Assembly: GCA_963717455.1 (NCBI GenBank)
Contig: OY970336.1
Location: 5,270,001-5,334,000 of the forward strand
Origin: Bog-473 sp963717455
GTDB taxonomy: Bacteria; Actinomycetota; Acidimicrobiia; Acidimicrobiales; RAAP-2
Length of the DNA: 64,000 nucleotides
Direction: 5' to 3'
Shown here: in pieces, positions 43,615 through 52,126 of the stretch
Numbering within the stretch: position 1 is the stretch's first letter
Layout: each line of letters starts with the position of its first letter
Translations under genes and position numbers: made by a program
Notes under the pieces: model-generated
The model's input: the letters and a program-made list of their open reading frames with translations, nothing else
Databases searched by the model: none
What the model was told of the DNA's origin: nothing

Positions 43615-44582
43615 GCGTCACTGCGCCGCTCGAGCATCTCGGACCGAAGACATCGCTCGATGTCTCGCCAGCGGCCGGTCGGGCGCGCCCGCCGCGGTCG
43701 CGCCGCCGTCGCCAGACGATGGAGGTGCTGCTCGCACTCGGCCTGCTGCTGCCGTCGCTGGTGATTTTCGGCGTCTTCGTCTTCTACCCGCTGATCCGAC
43801 AGATCTACCTGTCCTTCTTCCTCACGCCCCCGTTCCCGGGAGAGCCGAGGCACTACGCGGGCCTGTCGCAGATACAGCAGGTCCTCGGCTCTCACGACTT
43901 CCTGAACAGCCTGTGGGTGACTGCCCTGTTCGTTCTCTACACGGTGCCGATCGGGCTGATCCTCGGCCTGCTGCTCGCAGTGCTGGCCCACCAGCAACTG
44001 GCGGGCATCCGCTTCTTCCGGACCGTCTTTTCCTCCACCGTCGCCACCTCTGTCGCGGTGGCGTCGGTGATCTTCTTCACGCTCCTGAACCCCCAGATCG
44101 GACTGTTCAGCTACTGGTTCGGCCGCACGGGACAGCTCTCCGTGCTCGACGACCCTCGGTGGGCCCTCCTGGCCGTCTCCGCGGTCACCATCTGGCAGAA
44201 CCTGGGCCTCTCGTTCATCGTGATGTCGGCCGGGTTGCAGGCTGTGCCGGACGACCTCCTCGAGGCGTCCAAGATCGACGGTGCCGGGACGTTGACCCGG
44301 ATGCGGCACGTGATCCTTCCGATGCTGTCGCCGACGCTGTTCTTCGCCATCATCGTCGGAACAATCCTGTCGCTCGAGGCATTCGGGCAGATCGACATCC
44401 TGACGGCCGGCGGACCGCTGCAACACACGAACGTGCTCGTCTATGCCATTTACGACCAGGTCTTCAACCAGAACAACCAGGGCCGGGCCGCGGTCATGAC
44501 CGTGGCGCTGTTCTTGATCACCCTGGTCTTCACGCTCGTGCAGATACGGCTGCTCGAGCGAAGGGTGACCTATGAGCGCTGA
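43611..44582 (+). CDS. Sugar ABC importer permease (MalF/UgpA-type)
   Basis: 323 aa, six helices. A cytosolic Arg-rich N-terminus precedes MEVLLALGLLLPSLVIFGVF and FYPLIRQIYLSFFLTPPF, the usual first helix. The EAA loop EASKIDGAGTLTRMRHVILP contacts the ATPase. It overlaps the ATPase gene by 4 bp and the second permease gene by 11 bp, indicating coupled translation. Confidence 0.93.
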   Translation: MSVTAPLEHLGPKTSLDVSPAAGRARPPRSRRRRQTMEVLLALGLLLPSLVIFGVFVFYPLIRQIYLSFFLTPPFPGEPRHYAGLSQIQQVLGSHDFLNSLWVTALFVLYTVPIGLILGLLLAVLAHQQLAGIRFFRTVFSSTVATSVAVASVIFFTLLNPQIGLFSYWFGRTGQLSVLDDPRWALLAVSAVTIWQNLGLSFIVMSAGLQAVPDDLLEASKIDGAGTLTRMRHVILPMLSPTLFFAIIVGTILSLEAFGQIDILTAGGPLQHTNVLVYAIYDQVFNQNNQGRAAVMTVALFLITLVFTLVQIRLLERRVTYER

Positions 44583-45528
44583 GAGCGGTGCCGTCGCCAT
44601 GCTGGGAGCGTTGGCCCCCGGTTTCCGGACCTTCATCCTGGTCGCCTCGGGCGTCTTGCTCGCCGGGGTCAGCCTGCTGATCGCGAGTCGGCACGCCGGC
44701 CCGACCCGCCGGCGCCACGCCGCGATCGTCGGCCGCTATCTCCTCTTGATCGTGCTCGCCGTGATCGTGCTCTTCCCGATCTACATCACGGTCGTCGATT
44801 CCCTCCTGAAGCCCGACCAAGTGGTGGCCAAGCCCCCCATCCTCTTCCCGGTCCATCCACAATGGTCGAGCTACTCCACGGCGTGGACCCAGGGCCACCT
44901 CGGCCGCTACCTGCTGAACAGCTTCATCGTGACGACGGTGATCGTGGCGGGCGAATTGGCCACGTCGATCGCCGCCGCCTACGCCTTCGCCTTCCTCCAC
45001 TTCCCGTTCAAGCGGACGATGTTCGTCGTGTTCCTGGCCACCATGATGGTGCCGCTCGAGGTCACGTTCCTCACGAATCTGAGCACCGTGGTGAGCCTCG
45101 GCTGGTACAACACCTACTTCGGGCTGACCGTTCCGTTCCTGGCCACGGGCTTCGGCGCCTTCCTCCTCCGCCAAGCCTTCTTGGGGCTGCCCGGTGATCT
45201 GCGCGACGCGTCCAAGCTCGACGGCGCTGGGCATTGGCAATTCCTCCGCGCCGTCGTGCTGCCCGTGGCGCGGCCCGCCGTCGCTGCGCTGGGCATCTTC
45301 AGCTTCTTCTGGGCCTTCGGGCAGTACCTCTGGCCGCTCATCGTGACCAAGGACGACCGGTTGCGCACCGTGCAGATAGGCCTCAAGTTCCTCGCCAACA
45401 GCCAGCTCAACAACTTCAACGTCGTCTTCGCGGGCACCGTGCTCGCCGCCCTTCCACTGTTCGTCCTGCTGATCTTCTTCGAGAAGCAGCTGGTCCGCGG
45501 GCTGACCGCCGGAGCGGTGAAGGGATGA
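44572..45528 (+). CDS. Sugar ABC importer permease (MalG/UgpE-type)
   Basis: 318 aa. It has one extra N-terminal helix (FRTFILVASGVLLAGVSLLI) before the normal six; MalG-type proteins usually have six. FPIYITVVDSLLKPDQVV, the EAA loop DASKLDGAGHWQFLRAVVLP, and the C-terminal FFEKQLVRGLTAGAVKG are standard family features. Pairs with the preceding permease. Its stop overlaps an ATG that lies 24 bp before the better start of the binding-protein gene. Confidence 0.92.
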   Translation: MSAESGAVAMLGALAPGFRTFILVASGVLLAGVSLLIASRHAGPTRRRHAAIVGRYLLLIVLAVIVLFPIYITVVDSLLKPDQVVAKPPILFPVHPQWSSYSTAWTQGHLGRYLLNSFIVTTVIVAGELATSIAAAYAFAFLHFPFKRTMFVVFLATMMVPLEVTFLTNLSTVVSLGWYNTYFGLTVPFLATGFGAFLLRQAFLGLPGDLRDASKLDGAGHWQFLRAVVLPVARPAVAALGIFSFFWAFGQYLWPLIVTKDDRLRTVQIGLKFLANSQLNNFNVVFAGTVLAALPLFVLLIFFEKQLVRGLTAGAVKG

Positions 45529-45548
45529 ACCGAGCAAGGAGCGCAATC

Positions 45549-47033
45549 ATGAAGCACACGGTCACCGCCACTCCACGAGCGAGCAGGACCACGGCCAGGC
45601 GGCGACCGGGCAGCTTGCTCTGCAGACCAACCTGCCTGGCCGCGGCTCTCTTCGTCACGTCCGCCTTCACCGCGCTAGGCACCGGCACCTCCGGGTCGTC
45701 CGGCGCCGCCACCGCGCCGCCCGCGACCAGGGTCGTGCCGTCCGCCTGCGGCCTCTCCGCGCTGGCCAAGGCGCGCACCCCGGTGCAGATCACGATGTGG
45801 CACACCATGACCCAGACCAACAACACCTGGCTGCAGAACGCGGTGGCGCAGTTCAACACTGCACAGCAAAAGGTCCACGTCAGCCTCGTGCAACAACCCG
45901 ACTACCCGTCTGAGTTCGTCAAGTACAAGGCCGGGCTCTCGAGTGGCGACCTTCCCGACCTGGCGCAGTTCGAGGACACCACGGTGCAGCAGCTCGTCGA
46001 CAGCCAATCGACCGTCCCTGTGCAGGACTGCATCGCAGCATCGCACTATTCGCTGAGTGACTACCTGGCACGGGCATTGGCCTTCTACCGCTACCACGGC
46101 GTACAGCAGTCGATGCCCTGGTCCGTGTCCAACGTGATCATGTACTACAACCCGGTGGCCTTCCAAAAGGCCGGCCTGAACCCGAACACCCCGCCTCAGA
46201 CCTTCGCACAGGTCACCGCCGATTCGAAGAAGATCGTCGCTGCGCACGCGGCGACCCACGGCGTCGCGCTGCCCGCCAAGCCCTACGTCTTCGAGTTCCT
46301 CCTCGCCAAGAGCGGCGGCCAGTACGTCAACAACGGCAACGGACGCATCGCTCGTGCCACGCAGGCCGACCTGACCAGCCCCACCTCGCTGAAGGTCTGG
46401 CGTTGGTGGGACCAGATGCTCACCTCGCACCTGGGCCTGGCGACCGGCTCGGACCCCAACAACATCGACCACCTGATCGCAATCGCCACCGGCAACGCCG
46501 CCATGACGTTCGAGGCGTCCGGTGTCATCGGGCCCGCCGAGGCCGTGCTGGCCTCGGGCCAGTACCCCGGCGTCCAGATCCGTACCGCGCCGCTCCCCGC
46601 CCTGACCACGGGTGGTGGTGTGCCGGTGGGTGACGGCTCACTGTGGATCTCGGCCCATGCCTCACTGGCCAAGCGGGCTGCAGCGTGGAAGCTCATTCAG
46701 TACCTCGACTCCCCGGCGGAGCAGGCGTCCTTGGCGGCCGAGAGCGGCTACGTGCCCATCCGAGTGTCTGCGACAAAATTCCCGGTCCTGGCCACCAGGT
46801 GGGCGAACGACCCGAACTACAAGGTGGGCTACACCCAGCTGACGTCGGGCACCTTGAATTTCTCCAACATCGGCTCGCTCATCGGCGACTACCAGGGCGT
46901 GCGCAATGCCGTGGCAGACGGGCTGGAGCAGATGGTCGCCAACGGGATGTCACCGAAGGCGGCCGCTGCCTTCGCCGAGAACGAGGCGAACACCGCCATC
47001 CAGAACTACAACAGCCGCATCGGCGCCGGCTGA
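45549..47033 (+). CDS. Sugar ABC importer substrate-binding protein
   Basis: 494 aa, exported. ATG 45549 is preferred to ATG 45525 because AAGGAG lies 7 nt before it. The N-terminus is long and basic (ASRTTARRRPGS) before the hydrophobic core LAAALFVTSAFTALGTGTSG; there is no obvious lipobox, so anchoring is unclear. The mature part shows family-1 solute-binding features: VQITMWHTMTQTNNTWLQNA, AAMTFEASGVIGPAE, GGGVPVGDGSLWISAHA and AAWKLIQYLDSPAEQASLAA. Together with the fucosidase it suggests uptake of fucosylated or related oligosaccharides; the ligand is inferred. Confidence 0.92.
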   Translation: MKHTVTATPRASRTTARRRPGSLLCRPTCLAAALFVTSAFTALGTGTSGSSGAATAPPATRVVPSACGLSALAKARTPVQITMWHTMTQTNNTWLQNAVAQFNTAQQKVHVSLVQQPDYPSEFVKYKAGLSSGDLPDLAQFEDTTVQQLVDSQSTVPVQDCIAASHYSLSDYLARALAFYRYHGVQQSMPWSVSNVIMYYNPVAFQKAGLNPNTPPQTFAQVTADSKKIVAAHAATHGVALPAKPYVFEFLLAKSGGQYVNNGNGRIARATQADLTSPTSLKVWRWWDQMLTSHLGLATGSDPNNIDHLIAIATGNAAMTFEASGVIGPAEAVLASGQYPGVQIRTAPLPALTTGGGVPVGDGSLWISAHASLAKRAAAWKLIQYLDSPAEQASLAAESGYVPIRVSATKFPVLATRWANDPNYKVGYTQLTSGTLNFSNIGSLIGDYQGVRNAVADGLEQMVANGMSPKAAAAFAENEANTAIQNYNSRIGAG

Positions 47034-47095
47034 CCCCATCTCACCGGTTCGAGAGCACCGAACCGGCAGTGTCCGCATCGGCCAGCTTCTGCCGT

Positions 47096-48281
47096 CTACC
47101 CCGCTGCCATCGCGGGTCCGGCCCCCGAACCGGCCGCCGGTGGCCCGTACCGGAGACGGAAGGCCAGGTACGCGAACGGCCCCACGAAGATCGGCAGCCG
47201 ATAGGAGATGATGCGGTACCCCAGGGTGGCGACGACTGCGTCGCCACCTGGCACCCCGGCCAGGATCAAGAGGGCACTCAGCCCGGCTTCGACGATCCCG
47301 AGACCGCCAGGGGTGATCGGGATCAGCGCGAGCAGCCCTGCCACCGCGTAGGCCAGCAACACCAGTGAGGGGTTCGGCCCCGGTGGCCCGGATCGTTGCC
47401 AGCAGCGTGCCGAAATCAAAGGCCAGGCGGCCACTGCTCAGGAGCACGGCCGCCTTCCACTGCCGGCCCAGTACGTCCCGGATCCGGTTGCGCTCGAAGA
47501 CCAGCCGGTCCGCCAAGCCCGTCATCGGCTGGGCCTTGCGCTTCAGCCGGTTGCGCGTCGCTTCCACCACGCGGCCCGCCCAACGGATCGGACGGTCCGT
47601 CATCAGCACCATGGCGCCGAATCCGGCGAAGAGCACGAAGGCGACGATGCCGAGCAGCGCGGCGTGCACCAGGCTGCTGGCAATCGGCGTGCCGGCGAGG
47701 ATGGCCGGCAACACGAAGATCGGTAAGGCGAGCAACCCGGCGATACCGAGCAGCGAGAAGGCGGTGAGGCCCCCGACCGCCGTGGCCGTGTCCGTGCCCG
47801 AGGCGGCGAGCATTCGGAACTGCGTCGCTGCTCCGAATGCGGCGCCACCCGGCACCACGAGGCTGATGGCGTTCCCCGCCAGCTGCGAGGTCGCCACCGA
47901 GAACCAGGCCTTGGTCCGAAGAGCGATCCGCTGCAGCGCGATCGTGCAGGCGAAGTGCGCCACCTGGAGGATGACGGCGAAGGCGAACCAGACGGGGGCG
48001 AGTGAGGTCAACTTCGGAAAGGAGGCGAAGACCTCGGCGAGACTCGGGAAGACGAGGTAGATGGTGATGCCCGCCACCACCACCATGACGGTCTTCTTCG
48101 CGATGGACCGCCACGGCAGTGGTGATGCGACATCTTGCTCAATCTGGGCGGCGAGGCGCTGCGACATCGCTTCGCCGCCTGCTCCCGTGGGCCCCAACAG
48201 CGGCGCAGCCTGCTGCGGGTCCAAAGGCTCGTCCCCGTGTGCGTGGCCCTCTGGGGCCTGCGGGCCCTCAGGCGCCGTCAC
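47096..48281 (-). CDS. YbhN/UPF0104-type flippase-like membrane protein (frameshifted)
   Basis: About 395 aa with eight or more helices, family of lysylphosphatidylglycerol-synthase transmembrane regions (YbhN). VVPGGAAFGAATQFRMLAAS and, after the break, LALIPITPGGLGIVEAGLSA are the diagnostic motifs. The first frame reads well to TLLATIRATGA; near 47380 the family sequence PNPSLVLLAYAVAGLLALIP continues one frame over and ends at 47096. One missing base explains it. The start is taken at GTG 48281, though an ATG at 48167 is possible. It converges with the sugar ABC operon and lies 45 bp downstream of the SHOCT protein copy 2. Confidence 0.82.
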
Positions 48282-48325
48282 CAGATCCGGGTTCTCGGTG
48301 ACGGAGAACGGGCCGCCGTCTACAT

Positions 48326-48727
48326 CTAGCTAGCCAGGATCTTGGCCTTCTGTGCGTCGAACTCGGCATCAGTGATGACGCCCTGCGACTTGAGGTCGGC
48401 CAGCTTCGAGAGCTGCGACGCCGTGTCGGTCCCCGCTGTGCCCGCCGTCTGCTTCACGTATTCGTCGAATGCCTTCTGCTGTTGTGCCGCCTGCTGCGCC
48501 GCCCGCTCGTGCATCTTGCCGCCGCGGGCGATCAGGTACACGAAGACGCCCAGGAACGGGAGGATGATGATGAAGATCACCCACAGCGCCTTGGCCAGGC
48601 CACCGATGTCGTGACTGCGGAAGATGTCCATGAAGACCATGATCAGCAGCCAGATCCAGATGATGAAGAGGAAGAAATACAGCATCGTCAGGAAGGCGTC
48701 GAGGATCGGGTAGTTGGTGGCAAGCAT
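48326..48727 (-). CDS. PLDc_N/SHOCT membrane protein (copy 2)
   Basis: 133 aa, same architecture as the 28.4-kb protein: two helices around FRSHDIGGLAKALWVIF, coiled stretch, and SHOCT end ADLKSQGVITDAEFDAQKA. Only about eleven substitutions and a two-residue gap separate the copies, and the DNA is also closely alike. ATG 48727 has a weaker site (AAGGAG placed AAGGAGTGTTGTAG before the start). Because the neighbours differ, a dispersed duplication of a single gene is likely. Confidence 0.85.
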   Translation of the reverse strand: MLATNYPILDAFLTMLYFFLFIIWIWLLIMVFMDIFRSHDIGGLAKALWVIFIIILPFLGVFVYLIARGGKMHERAAQQAAQQQKAFDEYVKQTAGTAGTDTASQLSKLADLKSQGVITDAEFDAQKAKILAS

Positions 48728-48942
48728 CTACAACACTCCTTGTTGTCCGTGGTCGGCGAGTACCCCGCCCTGCACCCGCAATGTCTAGCCCGCATCCCTG
48801 AGAAGCGCTGGGATGATCCCCGGGCCGAAGGTCACCGTCGCCCGTGCGGACTCCAGACCGCTCCGTGGGGGTTCGTGCACCCGGTTCGTGACTTTCGGCC
48901 CTGACCTGGGCGCCATGGAGCCGTCGACAATGGCACCGGGCC

Positions 48943-50247
48943 ATGAACCACGACCTCAACACCACTGCCCTGGCCGTGGTCTCGGCCTGCGTGATCATCT
49001 GGGGCCTGGTCTCGGCGCGCCTCGAGCGCTGGGACATCTCGGCCCCCATGGCGTTCGTCGTGCTCGGCGTGGTCGTCACCCACGGCCCGACGAGCATCAT
49101 CCACTTCAACCTGCACTCCTCGACGATCCGGGGGCTGGCCGAGGTGACGCTCGCCCTCGTGCTCTTCGCCGACGCATCCCGGGTCAACGTGCGGGCCCTG
49201 CGGGCCGACGCCGCTCTTCCGGCGCGCCTCCTGGGCATCGGCCTCCCCCTCACCATCGGGGCCGGCGCTGCCACGGCCGCGCTCCTCTTCCACGGTAGCG
49301 GGCTCTGGGTGGCCGCCGCCATCGGTGCCATCGTGGCCCCGACCGATGCCGCTCTCGGCGCGTCCATCATGGCGGACGAACGAGTCCCCTCGGGTGTCCG
49401 ACGGCTGATCAACGTGGAGAGCGGTCTCAACGACGGCATCGCCACGCCCTTCGTCAACCTCTTCATCGCAGGGGCCGTCACCACCGAGGCCGTCAATGGC
49501 ACCCACCTCAGCAAGGCAGTCGTGGAGCTGGTGGGCGGGGCCGGGCTCGGGATCGTGGTCGGTGTGATCGGCGCCGTGCTGCTGGCCCTGGCTCGCCGGC
49601 ACGGGTGGAGCTCGCCGAACGTCCGGCCGCTCGCCATTCTCGCCCTCGCGCTGTTCGCTTACTCGAGCTCGGTCGCAGTGGGGACGAACGGGTTCATCGC
49701 CGCCTTCGTGGCCGGCATGGCATTCGGAACCCTGGACCATCACAACGACGAGGCCTCGCTGCGCTTCACAGAGGAAACGGGCACGCTCCTCTCGCTCTTG
49801 GTCTGGTTCATCTTCGGGGCGGTCATGCTCGTCCCGGGCCTCGCGGGCGTGGGCTGGCGTGATGCCGTGTTCGCCCTGTTGGCCCTCACCGCCCTCCGCA
49901 TGGTGCCGGTGGCCATCGCCCTGGCCGGCACCGGGTTGGACCGCGCCACCGTGGCCTTCGTGGGCTGGTTCGGTCCCCGCGGGCTCGCCTCGGTCGTCTT
50001 CGGCCTGATCGCCGTCGATTCCCTGGCACCATCCGAATCGAAGGTGGTCCTCGCCGCGGTGACCCTGACCGTCGCTCTGAGCGTGCTGCTCCACGGCATG
50101 ACCGCGTCCCCACTGGCCGCCCGGTACGGCGCCTACGCCGCGCGCATCGGTCCGCAGCGACCGGAGCACACCGGAGCGGCGCCCATCTCCACGCGCACCC
50201 TGCGACCGACCCGGCCCTCGCTCGGTCGCCAGGACCCGGCGCACTGA
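48943..50247 (+). CDS. CPA1-type Na+(K+)/H+ antiporter (NhaP-like)
   Basis: 434 aa, about twelve helices. Ion-site motifs are visible: GAIVAPTDAALGASIMADE and NVESGLNDGIATPFVNLF, the ND motif typical of electroneutral CPA1 exchangers. GFIAAFVAGMAFGTL and FGPRGLASVVFGLIAVDS are also family blocks. Exchange of Na+ or K+ for H+ across the cytoplasmic membrane is expected. The C-terminal tail is only about 35 residues and has no regulatory domain. It stands alone on its strand, with no adjacent regulator. Confidence 0.93.
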   Translation: MNHDLNTTALAVVSACVIIWGLVSARLERWDISAPMAFVVLGVVVTHGPTSIIHFNLHSSTIRGLAEVTLALVLFADASRVNVRALRADAALPARLLGIGLPLTIGAGAATAALLFHGSGLWVAAAIGAIVAPTDAALGASIMADERVPSGVRRLINVESGLNDGIATPFVNLFIAGAVTTEAVNGTHLSKAVVELVGGAGLGIVVGVIGAVLLALARRHGWSSPNVRPLAILALALFAYSSSVAVGTNGFIAAFVAGMAFGTLDHHNDEASLRFTEETGTLLSLLVWFIFGAVMLVPGLAGVGWRDAVFALLALTALRMVPVAIALAGTGLDRATVAFVGWFGPRGLASVVFGLIAVDSLAPSESKVVLAAVTLTVALSVLLHGMTASPLAARYGAYAARIGPQRPEHTGAAPISTRTLRPTRPSLGRQDPAH

Positions 50248-50335
50248 CCATCGGTAGTGTCGATCGGACCGGAGAGGTGTGACCGCCCGGATCTCGGTCT
50301 GGGTTCGATCCGTCATGACGGGCTGGGAGGAGGCG

Positions 50336-50953
50336 ATGAGGATCGCAGTGGTGGTCGGGAACCCCAAGGCGGGCTCGAGAACCCTCCGGGTGGCCCTCGC
50401 GGTGGCGCAGCGGCTGCGGGGCATGCCGGCCGTGGGACCGGACCCCCTCGTGATCGACCTCGCCGACCACGCCTCCGAGCTCTTCGACATCGATTCCTCG
50501 ACGATCAAGGGCCTCCTCGAGTCCGTGGCGAAGAGCGATGTCGTGATAGTTGCCTCGCCGACCTACAAGGCGACCTACACGGGTCTCTTGAAGGCCTTTC
50601 TCGATCGCTACCCCAACGACGCATTGGCCGAGACGGTCTGTATCCCGGTCATGACCGGTGCAGCACCGATCCACGCCCTCGCGCCCGAGGTCCACTTGCG
50701 GCCTCTCCTGGTTGAGCTCGGTGCCTCGACCCCCACGCGCGCCGTGTTCGTGACGGAGCAACAGTTCGACAGGCTGGACGCGGTCATAGAGGCCTGGGCC
50801 GCCGCCGCCCAGCCCAGAGTGGACGCCGCGCTCGAGGCGCGTGACCTAGCTCAGCTCAGCTCGGCCCCGGACCGGCTTCGAGCGCCGGCGGTGGCTCGCT
50901 CAGATCGAGCAGCTTTTCGATCTCCGAAGCTGCCGCCGGTCGGGAGAAGATGA
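50336..50953 (+). CDS. NADPH-dependent FMN reductase (SsuE/MsuE-like)
   Basis: 205 aa flavodoxin-fold enzyme. ATG 50336 follows GGGAGGAG, and MRIAVVVGNPKAGSRTLRVA is the phosphate-binding loop. VVIVASPTYKATYTGLLKAF holds the FMN-contacting SPTY segment. Such reductases supply reduced FMN to two-component monooxygenases or reduce quinones. The last 20 or so residues (ARSDRAAFRSPKLPPVGRR) look unlike the family, so a frameshift near the 3' end cannot be excluded. No monooxygenase partner is adjacent. Confidence 0.85.
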   Translation: MRIAVVVGNPKAGSRTLRVALAVAQRLRGMPAVGPDPLVIDLADHASELFDIDSSTIKGLLESVAKSDVVIVASPTYKATYTGLLKAFLDRYPNDALAETVCIPVMTGAAPIHALAPEVHLRPLLVELGASTPTRAVFVTEQQFDRLDAVIEAWAAAAQPRVDAALEARDLAQLSSAPDRLRAPAVARSDRAAFRSPKLPPVGRR

Positions 50954-51047
50954 ATGGGCTTCTCTGGTTGGGTCCGTTGCGCGAACTCGTCCCCTCGACC
51001 TTCAGGTACAGGAAGCCGGAGAGCAGGGTAGAAGAGCCGCCGGTCTC

Positions 51048-52022
51048 TCAGCGCACGTCGAGCACGACCTTGCCGATGGCGTGGCCGTCTGCGACGTAGC
51101 GCAGCGCAACCGCTGCCTCCTCCAATGGGAAGGATGCGCCGATGTGCGGAACCGCCCGCCCCGACGCGAGGAGATCCATCAGCTCGGTTTCGTTGCGCTG
51201 GAGCTCGTCACGCTGGTGGGTTCCGAAGTCGCGCATCTGGAATCCCGTGACGGAGATGCCCTTGAGGAGCACGAGGTTGAGCGGAATGCGGGGGATCTCG
51301 CCCGCAGCGAAGCCGACGGTCACGAACCTGCCTCCGTAGTGCAGCGACCGCAGAGCCGGCTCGGACAGGTTGCCGCCCACCGGGTCGATGACGGCATCGG
51401 CACCTCCGGGAAGGAGGTCCTTCAACACCACCCGGAGATTGCCGGCCTTGTGATCCACCAACCTGCTGGCGCCGTTGACCTTCGCCACCTCGAGCTTCGC
51501 GGCCGAAGACGCGACGGCAGTGACCGTGGCGCCCAGTACTGCGCCAAGCTGCACCGCCGCGAGGCCAACTCCTCCCCCGGCACCCAGGACGATCAGCTCG
51601 TCCCCGGGTTGCAGGCGCGCAAAGGAGCGGAGCGCGTGGTACGCCGTGCGGTGGGCCACGCCGAAGGCTGCGGCGTGGCGAGCCTCGAGCCCATCGGGCA
51701 TCAGGGTCAACGACGTCGCGGCGACAACGACCTCCTCGGCGAAGGCCCCCACCAGCGTGCTCCCGAAGACCCGGTCGCCCACTGCGACGTTCCTGACGTC
51801 TTGGGCGACGTCGAGGACCTCGCCGGCGAACTCGCTGCCGGGTGTGAACGGTACGGGAACCGAAAGCTGGTACTCGTCGGCGATCAGCAGCACATCGGGG
51901 AAGTTGACCGCTGCGGCAGACACCCGCACCCGGGCCGTCCCCGGCCCGGTGATCGGTGAAGGCAAATCCTGGATCTCCACCACCTCCGGCGGGCCGTAGG
52001 TCGGGCAGACGGCGGCGCGCAC
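51048..52022 (-). CDS. Zinc-free medium-chain quinone oxidoreductase
   Basis: 324 aa. It starts at GTG 52022 (MRAAVCPTYGPPEVVEIQDL). The cofactor motif is ELIVLGAGGGVGLAAVQLGA. AAAVNFPDVLLIADEYQLSV and FTPGSEFAGEVLDV are typical of the NADPH:quinone oxidoreductase branch lacking Zn ligands. AVIDPVGGNLSEPALRSLHY follows. It lies downstream of the acyl-CoA dehydrogenase gene on the same strand, with a scar-like remnant between them, and probably belongs to the same TetR-controlled fatty-acid regulon. The start has no clear ribosome site. Confidence 0.9.
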   Translation of the reverse strand: MRAAVCPTYGPPEVVEIQDLPSPITGPGTARVRVSAAAVNFPDVLLIADEYQLSVPVPFTPGSEFAGEVLDVAQDVRNVAVGDRVFGSTLVGAFAEEVVVAATSLTLMPDGLEARHAAAFGVAHRTAYHALRSFARLQPGDELIVLGAGGGVGLAAVQLGAVLGATVTAVASSAAKLEVAKVNGASRLVDHKAGNLRVVLKDLLPGGADAVIDPVGGNLSEPALRSLHYGGRFVTVGFAAGEIPRIPLNLVLLKGISVTGFQMRDFGTHQRDELQRNETELMDLLASGRAVPHIGASFPLEEAAVALRYVADGHAIGKVVLDVR

Positions 52023-52024
52023 CC

Positions 52025-52126
52025 TCAGATCACCGGCCGTAGTCCGTCGTCTCGGCCAGCTCGGCGGCCGCCTTCATGGTGTCCATTGTCATCCATCCAC
52101 TGCCCGAGCCGCTGAAAGTCGATCAC
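52025..52126 (-). pseudogene. Possible truncated phosphotransferase (APH-like) remnant
   Basis: A GTG overlapping the acyl-CoA dehydrogenase stop (ATGTGA) opens a 33-codon frame beginning VIDFQRLGQWMDDNG. This resembles the N-terminus of aminoglycoside-phosphotransferase-like proteins that often follow acyl-CoA dehydrogenases in actinobacteria (DL..L..WMD..GL). The similarity ends after about 14 residues. It may be the scar of a deleted gene; the evidence is short and weak. Confidence 0.35.
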
